This document shows, one piece after another, positions 44,941 through 53,203 of a DNA stretch of 64,000 bases; the stretch's first letter is position 1, and the number at the start of each line of letters is the position of its first letter. The translations under genes and the position numbers were made by a program. Where the stretch lies: the NCBI RefSeq assembly GCF_001618865.1, contig NZ_CP015136.1, forward strand, positions 4,251,001 through 4,315,000. Direction: 5' to 3'. The DNA comes from Luteitalea pratensis. Its GTDB lineage: Bacteria; Acidobacteriota; Vicinamibacteria; Vicinamibacterales; Vicinamibacteraceae. The notes under the pieces were generated by a model. That model was not told the origin of the DNA. It worked only from the letters and a program-made list of their open reading frames with translations, and did no database searches.

Positions 44941-45198
44941 TCAGGCGTGAGCCATGTCCTGGGCCGGACCGGACGGCGGTGGTGCGGCGAATCGTCGGAC
45001 GATGTCCTCCATCCGATCCTTGAGCTGCAGCTTACGTTTCTTGAGGCGGATTTCCTCGAGCTGTTCGCCCTCGGAGAGGTGCGGGTTGGTGGACATGGAC
45101 CGAATCTGTTCGTCGAGCTCGTGGTGGAGGTTGTAGAGCTCTCTGTATTCCGCGTCGGTCCGGAGCAATTGCTCCTTCAGATCCTGCGCATCGGGCAT
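44941..45198 (-). CDS. Small DUF465/YdcH-family protein
   Basis: An 85-residue, charged, helical protein: MPDAQDLKEQLLRTDAEYRE, then LYNLHHELDEQIRS and EEIRLKKRKLQLKDRMEDIV. The ELDEQI and RLKKRKLQLKD blocks match the YdcH/DUF465 family of short hairpin-coil proteins, whose role is unknown. A strong ribosome-binding site (AAGGAGG) sits seven bases before the ATG at 45198, which suggests high expression. It lies between rimI and psd. Confidence 0.85.
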   Translation of the reverse strand: MPDAQDLKEQLLRTDAEYRELYNLHHELDEQIRSMSTNPHLSEGEQLEEIRLKKRKLQLKDRMEDIVRRFAAPPPSGPAQDMAHA

Positions 45199-45332
45199 TG
45201 CTGCCTCCTTGCTTGCGGGGGAACCGCACAGGGTGACCCCCGGGTTCAAGGGCACTCTACCACCGTCACGCGGGTGTCGCAACGCGGGAATTTCGCCCCA
45301 ACTGTGCGGCAGACCTCCACGGTTCACGGGCC

Positions 45333-45794
45333 TCAGGACGCCGGTGCCGCGGGCCGCCAGTGCATCAGGATCGCGTCCTCGGGCGGCGCATCGTAATAAC
45401 CCTTGCGACGCCCGTTTTCGGCAAACCCTTCACGCGCGTAGAGATGTCGCGCCGCGATGTTGGAGGCGCGCACCTCGAGGTACACGCCGAGCGGACATGC
45501 GTCAGCGACTGCTGACAAGACCGCGCGCAGGAGGACGCGGCCGATACCCTGCCGCCGCAGGTCCGGATGGACGGCGATGCGCAGCAACTCGCCCTCGCCG
45601 GCGACGATGCGCAGTATCGCCGCACCGACGGTCGCCTGCGACGTGCGGGCTTCCCACACGCGGGTCAGTCCATCGTCGAGCAGCGATCGCACCGCCGTGA
45701 TCGACCACGGCACGTCGAAGCAGGCGCTCTCGAGCGTGGCGACTGCGGGACATGCCTCGGCGCCTGCCTCACGGATCATCACCGGCGCGATCAT
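45333..45794 (-). CDS. rimI: Ribosomal protein S18-alanine N-acetyltransferase RimI
   Basis: A 153-residue GNAT acetyltransferase. The acetyl-CoA site is LRRQGIGRVLLRAVLS in the region LLRIAVHPDLRRQGIG, preceded by ESACFDVPWSITAVRSLL and followed by LEVRASNIAARHLYAREGF. These are close to RimI, which acetylates the N-terminal Ala of S18 and may assist TsaB/TsaD. ATG at 45794 overlaps the tsaB stop as ATGA, which supports the RimI assignment because the two genes are commonly coupled. Confidence 0.92.
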   Translation of the reverse strand: MIAPVMIREAGAEACPAVATLESACFDVPWSITAVRSLLDDGLTRVWEARTSQATVGAAILRIVAGEGELLRIAVHPDLRRQGIGRVLLRAVLSAVADACPLGVYLEVRASNIAARHLYAREGFAENGRRKGYYDAPPEDAILMHWRPAAPAS

Positions 45795-46519
45795 CCGACG
45801 TCGCCGGTCACCGGCAGACCGGCTTGCAGCCGGGTCAGCACGGCGTCGGGTCGCCGGACGTAGGCCGGCCTGACGGCCGCGGGCACGACGGCCTCGGCGA
45901 TGCGATGACCGGCCTCGATGGCCAGGACCTCGGCGAGGGGCGGCGCAACGACCGGTTCCAGGGCGTCGCCGAAGCGGGCGAGAAGCGCGGCAGAGGCCTC
46001 GGGCCACGCGTCGCCTATCACGGCAATGCGATTGTCGGGCCCGACCCCGGCCCACGTGTCGGCCGCTTCGTCGGGCGTGCCCACAAACGCGGGCACTACC
46101 GGCACCACGCCTGCGCCCACGGCCGACGGCTGGTACAGAGCGGTGAAGACCTCGCCTCGCATGCCGTGCATCCAGACGCCGATCCAGCGCGTATGCGGTG
46201 CCGCAGCATGGCCGGCCAGTGCCAAAAGGTCCAGCGTCGATGCGACGAAAACGCGACGATCGAGGGCCATAGCCAGGCCCTGGATCGTCGCCAGGCCTAC
46301 ACGCAGGCCTGTGAAGCCGCCGGGGCCGGCGGCGGCTGCGAACAGGTCGACGTCGGCCAGGCCGTGGCCATGCGACGAGAGCAGCGCCACGACGTCGCCT
46401 GGGAGGCGCACCGCTTGCCTGACGGCCGCGTCGCCGATGCGTGACGCGAGCACGTGGCCGTCGCGTGCAAGCGCGATACTGCCAGTGCGCGTGGAGGAAT
46501 CGAGGGCGAGGACGAGCAT
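45791..46519 (-). CDS. tsaB: tRNA threonylcarbamoyladenosine biosynthesis protein TsaB
   Basis: A 242-residue ASKHA-fold protein that dimerises with TsaD in making t6A37. The N-terminal MLVLALDSSTRTGSIAL and the block AAGPGGFTGLRVGLATIQGL are family hallmarks. It lacks the TsaD metal-binding histidines, as expected. The start at 46519 diverges from mutS across 87 bp. The C-terminal part (PAYVRRPDAVLTR) is typical. Confidence 0.93.
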   Translation of the reverse strand: MLVLALDSSTRTGSIALARDGHVLASRIGDAAVRQAVRLPGDVVALLSSHGHGLADVDLFAAAAGPGGFTGLRVGLATIQGLAMALDRRVFVASTLDLLALAGHAAAPHTRWIGVWMHGMRGEVFTALYQPSAVGAGVVPVVPAFVGTPDEAADTWAGVGPDNRIAVIGDAWPEASAALLARFGDALEPVVAPPLAEVLAIEAGHRIAEAVVPAAVRPAYVRRPDAVLTRLQAGLPVTGDVG

Positions 46520-46606
46520 GCTAGACTGGCCGCTGGTTCCACGGCCCCGCTCATTCTACCGGCCGCGCGGCCCCTTCCCGGTGCGCGCCGCGTGCCGTTG
46601 CCTCCG

Positions 46607-49255
46607 GTGTCCGATTCGATCCTGACAGCTCCGCCCGCCTCGTTGACCCCGGCGATGCGTCAGTTCCAGGACGCGAAGCGCCAGCACCCCGACGCCCTGC
46701 TGTTCTTCCGCATGGGCGACTTCTACGAGTTGTTCTACGAAGACGCGGTGGTCGCGTCCCGGGCCCTCGAGCTGACCCTCACGTCGCGCTCGAAGGACGC
46801 CGCCGGAACCGGCATCCCGATGTGCGGTGTCCCGTTCCATGCCGCCGACGGGTACATCACCCGCCTGATCCGCCAGGGATTCAGCGTCGCGATCTGCGAT
46901 CAGGTCGAGGACCCGAAGGCGGCCAAGGGGCTCGTCAGGCGCGAGGTGACGCGCGTCGTCACGCCGGGTACGCTGACCGACGTCGCCTACCTGGATGCAC
47001 GCGCGCCAGCGCTCCTCGCTGCCGTGCTGCCTCCCGGCAAAGGCAGCATGACGTGGGGCTTGGCGTGGGTCGAATTGTCGACGGGCGACTTTGCCGCGAC
47101 CGAGTTCGACGGCGAGGCTGCGGCCACGCTCCTTCGCGAGGAACTCGGCGTGCTGCTGCCGCGCGAGGTGCTGCTCCCAGAGGACGCGGATCTCGATCCG
47201 TTGCGGGCCGACGGCACTCCCCTCCCCGCGGTGACGCGCCGGGAGCGGTGGCAGTTCTCTGTCGACGCAGCGCAACGCGCGCTCACCGAGCAGTTGCAGA
47301 CGACCGGCCTCGCAGGCTTCGGCCTGGACGGCCATCCATGCGCGATCGGCGCCGCCGGAGCCCTCGTCCAGTACCTGCGCGATACGCAGAAGGGGGACCT
47401 GACGCATGTCCGCAGCCTCGCGTATCGCGAAACCCGTGATGGCCTGATCATCGACGCGACAACGCTGCGCCACCTCGAGGTCCTCGCCTCGACCGAGGGC
47501 GATCGCCAGGTCTCACTGCTCGGCGTGCTGGACGAGACGGTCACGACCATGGGAGCCCGCCTGCTGCGGGCCTGGCTCACGAAACCGCTGGTGGCACTCG
47601 ACGCCATCCGCGACCGTCTCGATGCCGTCGAAGACCTGGCCTTCAGGTCGGTGGAGCGCGGCACCCTGCGCGAGACGCTCGCGCAGGTCCATGACGTCCA
47701 GCGCCTCGTGGCACGAGCGGCCCTGGGCACGGCAGGTCCGCGCGACCTCGTCGCCCTGGCGCGCTCGCTCGCCGCCGTCCCTGGCCTGCGCGAGACGCTC
47801 GGTACCCTGCAGGCACCGCGGCTCGGGCAACTGTGCGCCGAGCTGGACGATCTGCCCGCGCTCCGAGAGCGAATCACCGCGACACTCGCCGACGACCCGC
47901 CGATGCTCGCCCGCGATGGCGACGTCGTCCGTGACGGCGCGGACCCGGAGGTCGATCGGCTGCGGCACCTCAGCCGCAGCGGCAAGGGCGACATCTCGGC
48001 GATGGAAGAGGCCGAGCGGCAGCGCACCGGCATCTCGTCGCTGAAGATCCGGTTCAATCGCGTCTTCGGCTACTACATCGAGATCTCCAGGTCGAACCTG
48101 CACGCGGTCCCGCCCGACTACATCCGCAAGCAGACCATTGCCGGTGGCGAGCGGTTCATCACGCCGACGCTCAAGACGTACGAAGAGCAGGTGCTCCATG
48201 CCGATGAGCACCTCGTCACGCTCGAAGTGGCGATCTTCGAGGCGTTACGTCGCGAGGTCGCAACAGACGCCCCGGCGCTGCAGCGCACCGCGCTCGCGCT
48301 CGCCACGCTCGACGTGCTGGCGACCTTCGCCGACGGCGCCGCCCGCCGCAACTACAGCAAGCCGCACCTGCACGACGGCGACGACCTCTCGATCGTCGAG
48401 GGCAGGCACCCGGTCGTCGAGACGATGACCCGCGAAGCGTTCGTCCCCAACGACCTCTCGCTCGACGGCACCACGCAGCAGTTGCTCGTCATCACCGGGC
48501 CCAACATGGGCGGCAAGAGCACGTACCTGCGACAGACGGCCCTGCTCTGCCTGATGGCCCAGGCCGGCGCCTTCGTGCCGGCGCGGCAGGCCAAGCTGCC
48601 GGTCGTCGACCGCATCTACGCCCGCGTCGGCGCCGCCGACAACATCGCGCGCGGGCAGTCGACGTTCATGGTGGAGATGCAGGAGACCGCGAGCATCCTC
48701 AACACGGCGACCTCGCGCAGCCTCGTCGTGCTCGACGAGATCGGCCGGGGCACGTCGACCTTCGATGGCCTCAGCATCGCCTGGGCCGTGGCCGAGCATC
48801 TCGCCACGAGCCTGAAGGCGCGGCCGAAGACGCTGTTCGCCACGCACTACCACGAGCTCACGGACCTGGCCGACGCGCTGCCGGGAGTCGCCAATGCGCA
48901 TCTGCTGGTGCGCGAATGGCAGGATCAGATCGTCTTCCTGCGCAAGGTCGTGCCGGGACGATCGGACCGCAGCTACGGCATCCAGGTGGCGCGACTTGCC
49001 GGCCTCCCGGCCAGCGTGATCCGCCGCGCGCGCGAGATCCTCACCGGGCTCGAACAGGACGAACTGGCACGAGGCGGACGCCCGACGATCGCCGGCGCGG
49101 CCACGCGCGAAGGCCCGCAGCAGCAGCTCGGGCTCTTCCAGGTGCCGGCCGACGAACGACTGCGTGAACGCCTGCGCGAGATCGACGTCAACGCGCTCAC
49201 CCCCTTGCAGGCGCTGACGATCCTTGCCGCGCTCAAGGACGAGGCCGAGGCATGA
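46607..49255 (+). CDS. mutS: DNA mismatch repair protein MutS
   Basis: An 882-residue MutS. The mismatch-binding domain opens MRQFQDAKRQHPDALLFFRMGDFYELF with the conserved Phe-x-Glu reading head (DFYELFYED). Connector, lever and clamp domains follow (FNRVFGYYIEISRSN). The ATPase domain has Walker A ITGPNMGGKSTYLRQTALL, STFMVEMQETA, LVVLDEIGRGTSTFDGLSIA and ATHYHELTDL. GTG at 46607 (VSDSILTAPPASL) is preferred to the far-upstream open frame; ATG at 46655 is also possible. The stop overlaps the next gene by ATGA. Confidence 0.95.
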   Translation: MSDSILTAPPASLTPAMRQFQDAKRQHPDALLFFRMGDFYELFYEDAVVASRALELTLTSRSKDAAGTGIPMCGVPFHAADGYITRLIRQGFSVAICDQVEDPKAAKGLVRREVTRVVTPGTLTDVAYLDARAPALLAAVLPPGKGSMTWGLAWVELSTGDFAATEFDGEAAATLLREELGVLLPREVLLPEDADLDPLRADGTPLPAVTRRERWQFSVDAAQRALTEQLQTTGLAGFGLDGHPCAIGAAGALVQYLRDTQKGDLTHVRSLAYRETRDGLIIDATTLRHLEVLASTEGDRQVSLLGVLDETVTTMGARLLRAWLTKPLVALDAIRDRLDAVEDLAFRSVERGTLRETLAQVHDVQRLVARAALGTAGPRDLVALARSLAAVPGLRETLGTLQAPRLGQLCAELDDLPALRERITATLADDPPMLARDGDVVRDGADPEVDRLRHLSRSGKGDISAMEEAERQRTGISSLKIRFNRVFGYYIEISRSNLHAVPPDYIRKQTIAGGERFITPTLKTYEEQVLHADEHLVTLEVAIFEALRREVATDAPALQRTALALATLDVLATFADGAARRNYSKPHLHDGDDLSIVEGRHPVVETMTREAFVPNDLSLDGTTQQLLVITGPNMGGKSTYLRQTALLCLMAQAGAFVPARQAKLPVVDRIYARVGAADNIARGQSTFMVEMQETASILNTATSRSLVVLDEIGRGTSTFDGLSIAWAVAEHLATSLKARPKTLFATHYHELTDLADALPGVANAHLLVREWQDQIVFLRKVVPGRSDRSYGIQVARLAGLPASVIRRAREILTGLEQDELARGGRPTIAGAATREGPQQQLGLFQVPADERLRERLREIDVNALTPLQALTILAALKDEAEA

Positions 49256-50829
49256 CTTCCCGCCGGGTTCCGCGTGCCGGGTACCGGGTGCGAACGATCG
49301 CCGACGCCCTGCGCAGCCACCGAGTGCTGGTGCTACTGGCATTGGCAGTGCTCGGCGGCGCCTGCCGTGAGCGTAGCGCGCAGCAGGATCCGGCTGTCAT
49401 CGTCGGCATCGCGGTCGGCCCGACCAATCTCGACCCGCGCGTGGGCAGCGACGAGGCGAGCCAGCGTGTCCATCAGCTGCTCTACGCGTCGCTTGTACGC
49501 CTCGACGACCAGCTCCAGGTCGTGCCGGAACTGGCCGAGCGCCTCGAAGCCAGGGACACGACGACGTTTGTGGCACACATGCGCGCCGGTGTGCGGTTCC
49601 ACGACGGCTCGGCGCTTGACGCGGAAGACGTCGCCTACACGTTCCGCAGCTTCCTCGACAAGGCGTTCCTGTCGCCGCGCAAGGGCGCCTACGCGCAGCT
49701 CGCGTCGGTCGACGTCGAGGACGCGCGCACGGTCGTCTTCCACCTCAAGGAGCCGTTCGCGTCGTTTCCGGTGAACCTCGTGATGGGCATTGTCCCTGCC
49801 GGTACGCCGGCCGGAGCGCCCGCGCATGTCGGCGCGGGGCCCTACCGCTTCGTCCGCATGCAGTCCGATGACCGGGTCGAACTCGCCCCGTACGCCGGCT
49901 ACTTCGAAGGCGCGCCGAGCAATGCGGGGGTGATCCTGCGCGTCATTCCCGATGACACGATGCGCGGCCTCGAACTGCGCACCGGTGCCATCGACCTCGT
50001 CATCAACGACCTGGCCCCCGACATCGTCAGGACGCTGCAGCGCGAGGATCGCATGCAGGTGGTGACCGCGCCGGGACTCGACTACGCGTACATCGGCATG
50101 AACCTGCGCGACCCGCTGTTGAAGGACGTGCGGGTGCGGCGCGCACTGGGGCTCGCCGTCAACAGTGCCGCCATCATCGAGCATCTGCGCCGGGGTCTCG
50201 CGGTGCCGGCCACCGGCATCATCCCGGCGATGTCATGGGCGAACGCCGACGACCTCCAGCCGACTCCCTACGATCCGGAGGAGGCAGGCCGACTGCTGGA
50301 TGCGGCCGGCTATCCGGACCCGGACGGCGCCGGTCCGGCCCCGCGATTGCGGCTGACGCTCAAGACCTCGACCGCCGAGTTCGTGCGCCTGCAAGCCGCC
50401 GTGATCCAGCAGGATCTTGCGCGCATCGGCGTTGCCGTGGACGTACGCACCCATGAGTTCGCAACGCTCTACGCCGACGTCCTCAAGGGACGCTTCCAGC
50501 TCTTCACCCTGCAATGGGTCGGCGTGTCCGATCCCGACATGCTGCGTCGCGTCTTCCATTCCTCGCAGATGCCACCGGCCGGCTTCAACCGCGGCTTCTT
50601 CAGTGATCCCGAGGTGGACGCGCTGATCGAGCGCGCCACGACCACGGCGGACCTGACCCTGCGGCGGGCGCAGTACATCGACGTGCAGCACCGCCTGTTC
50701 GCGGCGGCCCCGTACGTGAGCCTCTGGACGAAGGTCAACGTCGCCGTGGCGCAGCCATGGGTGAGCGGCGTGCACCTCACACCGCAGGCCAGCTTCACGA
50801 CGCTGCGCAACGTCACGAAACGAAGGTAG
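49252..50829 (+). CDS. ABC-type peptide/oligosaccharide-binding lipoprotein (SBP family 5)
   Basis: A 525-residue extracytoplasmic solute-binding protein. A signal peptide with lipobox VLGGAC (Cys near residue 38) follows a charged N-terminus. The SBP_bac_5 fold shows GPTNLDPRVGSDEASQRVHQ, FVAHMRAGVRFHDGSALDAEDVAYTFRS, APGLDYAYIGMN and FFSDPEVDALIERA. Such proteins deliver peptides, sugars or nickel to DppBC-like permeases, but no permease or ATPase gene lies near, so this is an orphan. The ATGA overlap with mutS implies coupling to an unrelated repair gene. The stop codon TAG lies inside the 50825-50902 repeat element. Confidence 0.88.
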   Translation: MTSRRVPRAGYRVRTIADALRSHRVLVLLALAVLGGACRERSAQQDPAVIVGIAVGPTNLDPRVGSDEASQRVHQLLYASLVRLDDQLQVVPELAERLEARDTTTFVAHMRAGVRFHDGSALDAEDVAYTFRSFLDKAFLSPRKGAYAQLASVDVEDARTVVFHLKEPFASFPVNLVMGIVPAGTPAGAPAHVGAGPYRFVRMQSDDRVELAPYAGYFEGAPSNAGVILRVIPDDTMRGLELRTGAIDLVINDLAPDIVRTLQREDRMQVVTAPGLDYAYIGMNLRDPLLKDVRVRRALGLAVNSAAIIEHLRRGLAVPATGIIPAMSWANADDLQPTPYDPEEAGRLLDAAGYPDPDGAGPAPRLRLTLKTSTAEFVRLQAAVIQQDLARIGVAVDVRTHEFATLYADVLKGRFQLFTLQWVGVSDPDMLRRVFHSSQMPPAGFNRGFFSDPEVDALIERATTTADLTLRRAQYIDVQHRLFAAAPYVSLWTKVNVAVAQPWVSGVHLTPQASFTTLRNVTKRR

Positions 50830-50902
50830 GGACGCCTCTCCGAGGCGTCCCTCGCCTCGACGTGAACTGCGGACATGGACCGCTCGGAGAGCGGTCCCTA
50901 CC
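50825..50902. repeat. BIME-like double-hairpin intergenic repeat
   Basis: A 78-bp element with terminal inverted repeats GGTAGGGAC (50825-50833) and GTCCCTACC (50894-50902). It contains two perfect hairpins. The first pairs AGGGACGCCTC with GAGGCGTCCCT around tcc (50828-50852). The second pairs GGACCGCTC with GAGCGGTCC around gga (50877-50897). The TAG in the left terminus is the stop of the solute-binding protein (50827-50829), and the TAG in the right terminus, read on the minus strand, is the stop of the hydrolase (50900-50898). The layout resembles paired REP sequences and would terminate transcription from both sides. Confidence 0.75.
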
Positions 50903-51725
50903 AACCAAGCCACTCGGCGAGCAGTTCCACCACCACCTCGGGCGACTCGGCGTGGATCCAATGCCCGCCCTCGCGCTGGTGAAGATGCACGTGCGCCGCC
51001 CCTGCTCGCGGGTGTGCCTGCAACTCGACGAGCCGGGCGACGACCGCCGGCGAAATCACACTGGATTCGGTCGCCTTGAGCACGTGGATGTCATGCCTGG
51101 CCGCGCCAGGGTCGAGAACGTGCCACAACGACGTCTGGAAGAACTCGTGGAGCAGGCGCTCCATGACGTCGAAGTCGAGGCGCCATCGGAACCCATCGGG
51201 ATCGTGGACCAGGTTCGTCGACATCCATTGCGCGACCCCGGTGCTGAATCCACCGGCCTCGATTCCCGTGATCGCGGCCTGGCGCGATGGGAACGTCGCT
51301 GGCAGCGCCCGGACGATGCCGAGCATCTCCCAAGCGCTTCCGGACGGCGACTTGGCTTCGGGCGTCGAGTCGATCACCCAGGTCTGGAGCGTTCTGGTCG
51401 ATTGCCGGGCGGCATGGGCGAGCGCGACCTTGCCACCGAACGAATGCCCGAGCACCGCATCAGGCTGCACCCCCTGCTCGACGCCCCACGACTCGATATC
51501 GCCAGCCAGCGCGTCAAGCGTGCCTGCTTCCGGCCCTGGATGCGCATCGCCGTGGTGACGCATGTCGGCGAGCCAACAACTCCAGTCCGGCCGGCGTTCG
51601 ACGAGGAGCCGCGCCACCGCCAGCCAGTTCCTGCCGCGGCCGTAGATGCCGTGGAGCATCAGGAGCTGCCGCGTACCGGACTCGGCGCCTACGCGCCTGG
51701 CCACCATCGGCGAGCGTGACGTCAT
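50898..51725 (-). CDS. Alpha/beta-hydrolase fold protein
   Basis: A 275-residue hydrolase. It has QLLMLHGIYGRGRNW (the HG oxyanion region), the nucleophile elbow AVLGHSFGGKVALAHA (GHSFG) and a final catalytic His in HLHQREGGHWIHAE. The acidic residue is probably in the DPGAARHDIHVLKA region. This is the general fold of YbfF-like esterases; substrate is unknown. ATG at 51725 is chosen because the upstream frame is repeat DNA; ATG at 51707 is possible. The stop lies in the 50825-50902 element. Confidence 0.85.
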   Translation of the reverse strand: MTSRSPMVARRVGAESGTRQLLMLHGIYGRGRNWLAVARLLVERRPDWSCWLADMRHHGDAHPGPEAGTLDALAGDIESWGVEQGVQPDAVLGHSFGGKVALAHAARQSTRTLQTWVIDSTPEAKSPSGSAWEMLGIVRALPATFPSRQAAITGIEAGGFSTGVAQWMSTNLVHDPDGFRWRLDFDVMERLLHEFFQTSLWHVLDPGAARHDIHVLKATESSVISPAVVARLVELQAHPRAGAAHVHLHQREGGHWIHAESPEVVVELLAEWLGW

Positions 51726-51824
51726 CACCGACACGGTATCCTTGAACGCGGCCCCCGTCACGCCGGGGTACTGACGCCGCGGCGCATGGCCGGGCTCGGA
51801 GAGTCGGCTGTATCTGCGGACGCG

Positions 51825-51881
51825 ACTCCGACTCCCGACTCCCAACTCCCGACTCCCGACTCCCGACTCCCGACTCCCGAG
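51825..51881. repeat. Heptamer tandem array (ACTCCCG) before the DUF72 gene
   Basis: Eight near-identical copies of actcccg run over 57 bp, the first 6 nt long and the third reading actccca. They are preceded at about 51780-51810 by ggcgcatggccgggctc and a tcggagag core. The array ends 5 bp before the GTG of the DUF72 gene, leaving no room for a ribosome-binding site. A shorter copy of the same arrangement sits at 53092-53200. Confidence 0.7.
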
Positions 51882-51885
51882 TAGT

Positions 51886-52887
51886 GTGAACGACGACCAG
51901 CTCTCGCTCTTCGACCTTACGCCGCCTCCGCGCGGACGCGACGATGAGACCAACGTGTCGGAGACGGACTGGCCGGCGGAGGTCCGCGCCCTTGGCGAGC
52001 GACTTCCCGCTGGTGTCCGTTTCGGCACCAGCAGCTGGAGTTTCCCTGGCTGGGCCGGCCTCGTCTATCGTCGGCCGCGCACACAGGCCGAACTCGCGCG
52101 CGAGGGCCTGCGCGAGTACGCCCGCTATCCGCTGTTCGGCACCGTCGGCATCGATCGCAGCTACTACGCGCCGCTGACGGGCGAGGACCTCAAGCGCTAC
52201 GCCGCGCAACTGCCTGCGGGCTTTCCATGCTGCGCGAAGGTTCCCGCGATGTACGCCTCGCCCGTGCTACCCGGTAGCGGCCGCGGCGCAGAGGCCCTTC
52301 CCAATCCGGACTTCCTCTCCGCCGGGGGATTCCTGGCCGACGTGGTCCAACCGTTCCACCTGCACTTTGCCCGGCATCTCGGCCCGTTCGTGCTCGAGAT
52401 TCCCCCGGTGCCGCCGGAGGTCCGGCTCGACCCGTCGGCGTTTGCCGACCGGCTCGGCCGATTCCTGGACGCACTCCCGGACAGTTGCCCGATCTCGGTC
52501 GAACTGCGTGATCGGCGACTCATCACACCCGCCTACGAGGCGGTGCTGAACCAGTACGGGGCCGCGCACGTCCTCAACTATTGGTCGGCCATGCCGTCGC
52601 CCCGGGAACAGGCGGGCATGCTCGACGTGACACGTGCGCCGTTCACGGTCGTGCGTCTCCTGCTCCGTCCCGGCACGCGCTACGAAGCGCGGCGCGAAGA
52701 CTTCCGCCCGTTCAACCGCATCGTCGACCAGAACGACGTACTGCGCCGGGACGTAACGCGGCTGATCAGCGACGCGACGGGGCGGCAGCAGCCGGTGTAC
52801 GTGCTGGTGAACAACAAGGCGGAAGGGTCGGCGCCGCTGACGATCCGCGCGCTCGCCGAGCAACTCGTCGCAGAAATGCAGCTGTAG
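51886..52887 (+). CDS. DUF72 family protein
   Basis: A 333-residue TIM-barrel protein of the DUF72/YecE family. The motifs GVRFGTSSWSFPGW, GTVGIDRSYYAPLTGEDLKRYA, CAKVPAMYASP, FADRLGRFLDALP and SVELRD match. Related proteins bind or process RNA or DNA by genetic evidence, but the reaction is unknown. GTG at 51886 begins VNDDQLSLFDLTPPPRGR. A start inside the array is unlikely. It lies between two copies of the intergenic repeat. Confidence 0.85.
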   Translation: MNDDQLSLFDLTPPPRGRDDETNVSETDWPAEVRALGERLPAGVRFGTSSWSFPGWAGLVYRRPRTQAELAREGLREYARYPLFGTVGIDRSYYAPLTGEDLKRYAAQLPAGFPCCAKVPAMYASPVLPGSGRGAEALPNPDFLSAGGFLADVVQPFHLHFARHLGPFVLEIPPVPPEVRLDPSAFADRLGRFLDALPDSCPISVELRDRRLITPAYEAVLNQYGAAHVLNYWSAMPSPREQAGMLDVTRAPFTVVRLLLRPGTRYEARREDFRPFNRIVDQNDVLRRDVTRLISDATGRQQPVYVLVNNKAEGSAPLTIRALAEQLVAEMQL

Positions 52888-52937
52888 GTGGGAACCTTTC
52901 GACGCGTCGGCCCGTAGCGGAAAAGAGCAGGGCTCCC

Positions 52938-53069
52938 ATGACACCGCCGACGACGTCACGTCCGCTCGCCTACGACATCGCCCCGGCGGCGACGCTCGAA
53001 TGGCCGCGCCTGGCGCGGCTGCTCGCCGCTGCCGCCGTCATCGGCGCCATCATCGGCAGCGTCGGCTGA
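52938..53069 (+). CDS. Small single-helix membrane protein
   Basis: A 43-residue ORF: MTPPTTSRPLAYDIAPAATL then WPRLARLLAAAAVIGAIIG as one predicted membrane helix. ATG at 52938 has AGGG six bases upstream. It is hydrophobic, GC-rich and short, and no family is recognised. It may be a real small membrane protein or a chance ORF in a gap of about 316 bp; the ribosome-binding site and helix favour the first. Confidence 0.4.
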   Translation: MTPPTTSRPLAYDIAPAATLEWPRLARLLAAAAVIGAIIGSVG

Positions 53070-53091
53070 TCATCCAGCCGGGGGACACAGG

Positions 53092-53203
53092 TCACGGCGC
53101 ATGGCCGGGCTCCACCTCCGCCAAGGCTACGGTGGGACAAGTCGGAGAGCCGAGCTACGTCCGTTCCCGATCCGCTATTCCCGACTCCCGACTCCCGATC
53201 ACT
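53092..53203. repeat. Second copy of the 51.8-kb repeat arrangement
   Basis: The words cggcgcatggccgggctc, tcggagag (53142-53149) and a short array of tcccgactcccg units (about 53177-53197) occur in the same order as at 51778-51881. The gap 53070-53203 has no other ORF. It ends at the stop codon of the quinone oxidoreductase. Confidence 0.55.

Noticed and set aside
51825-51881. Heptamer array as a CRISPR
   Set aside because: The units are directly adjacent 7-mers with no spacers, and there are no cas genes.
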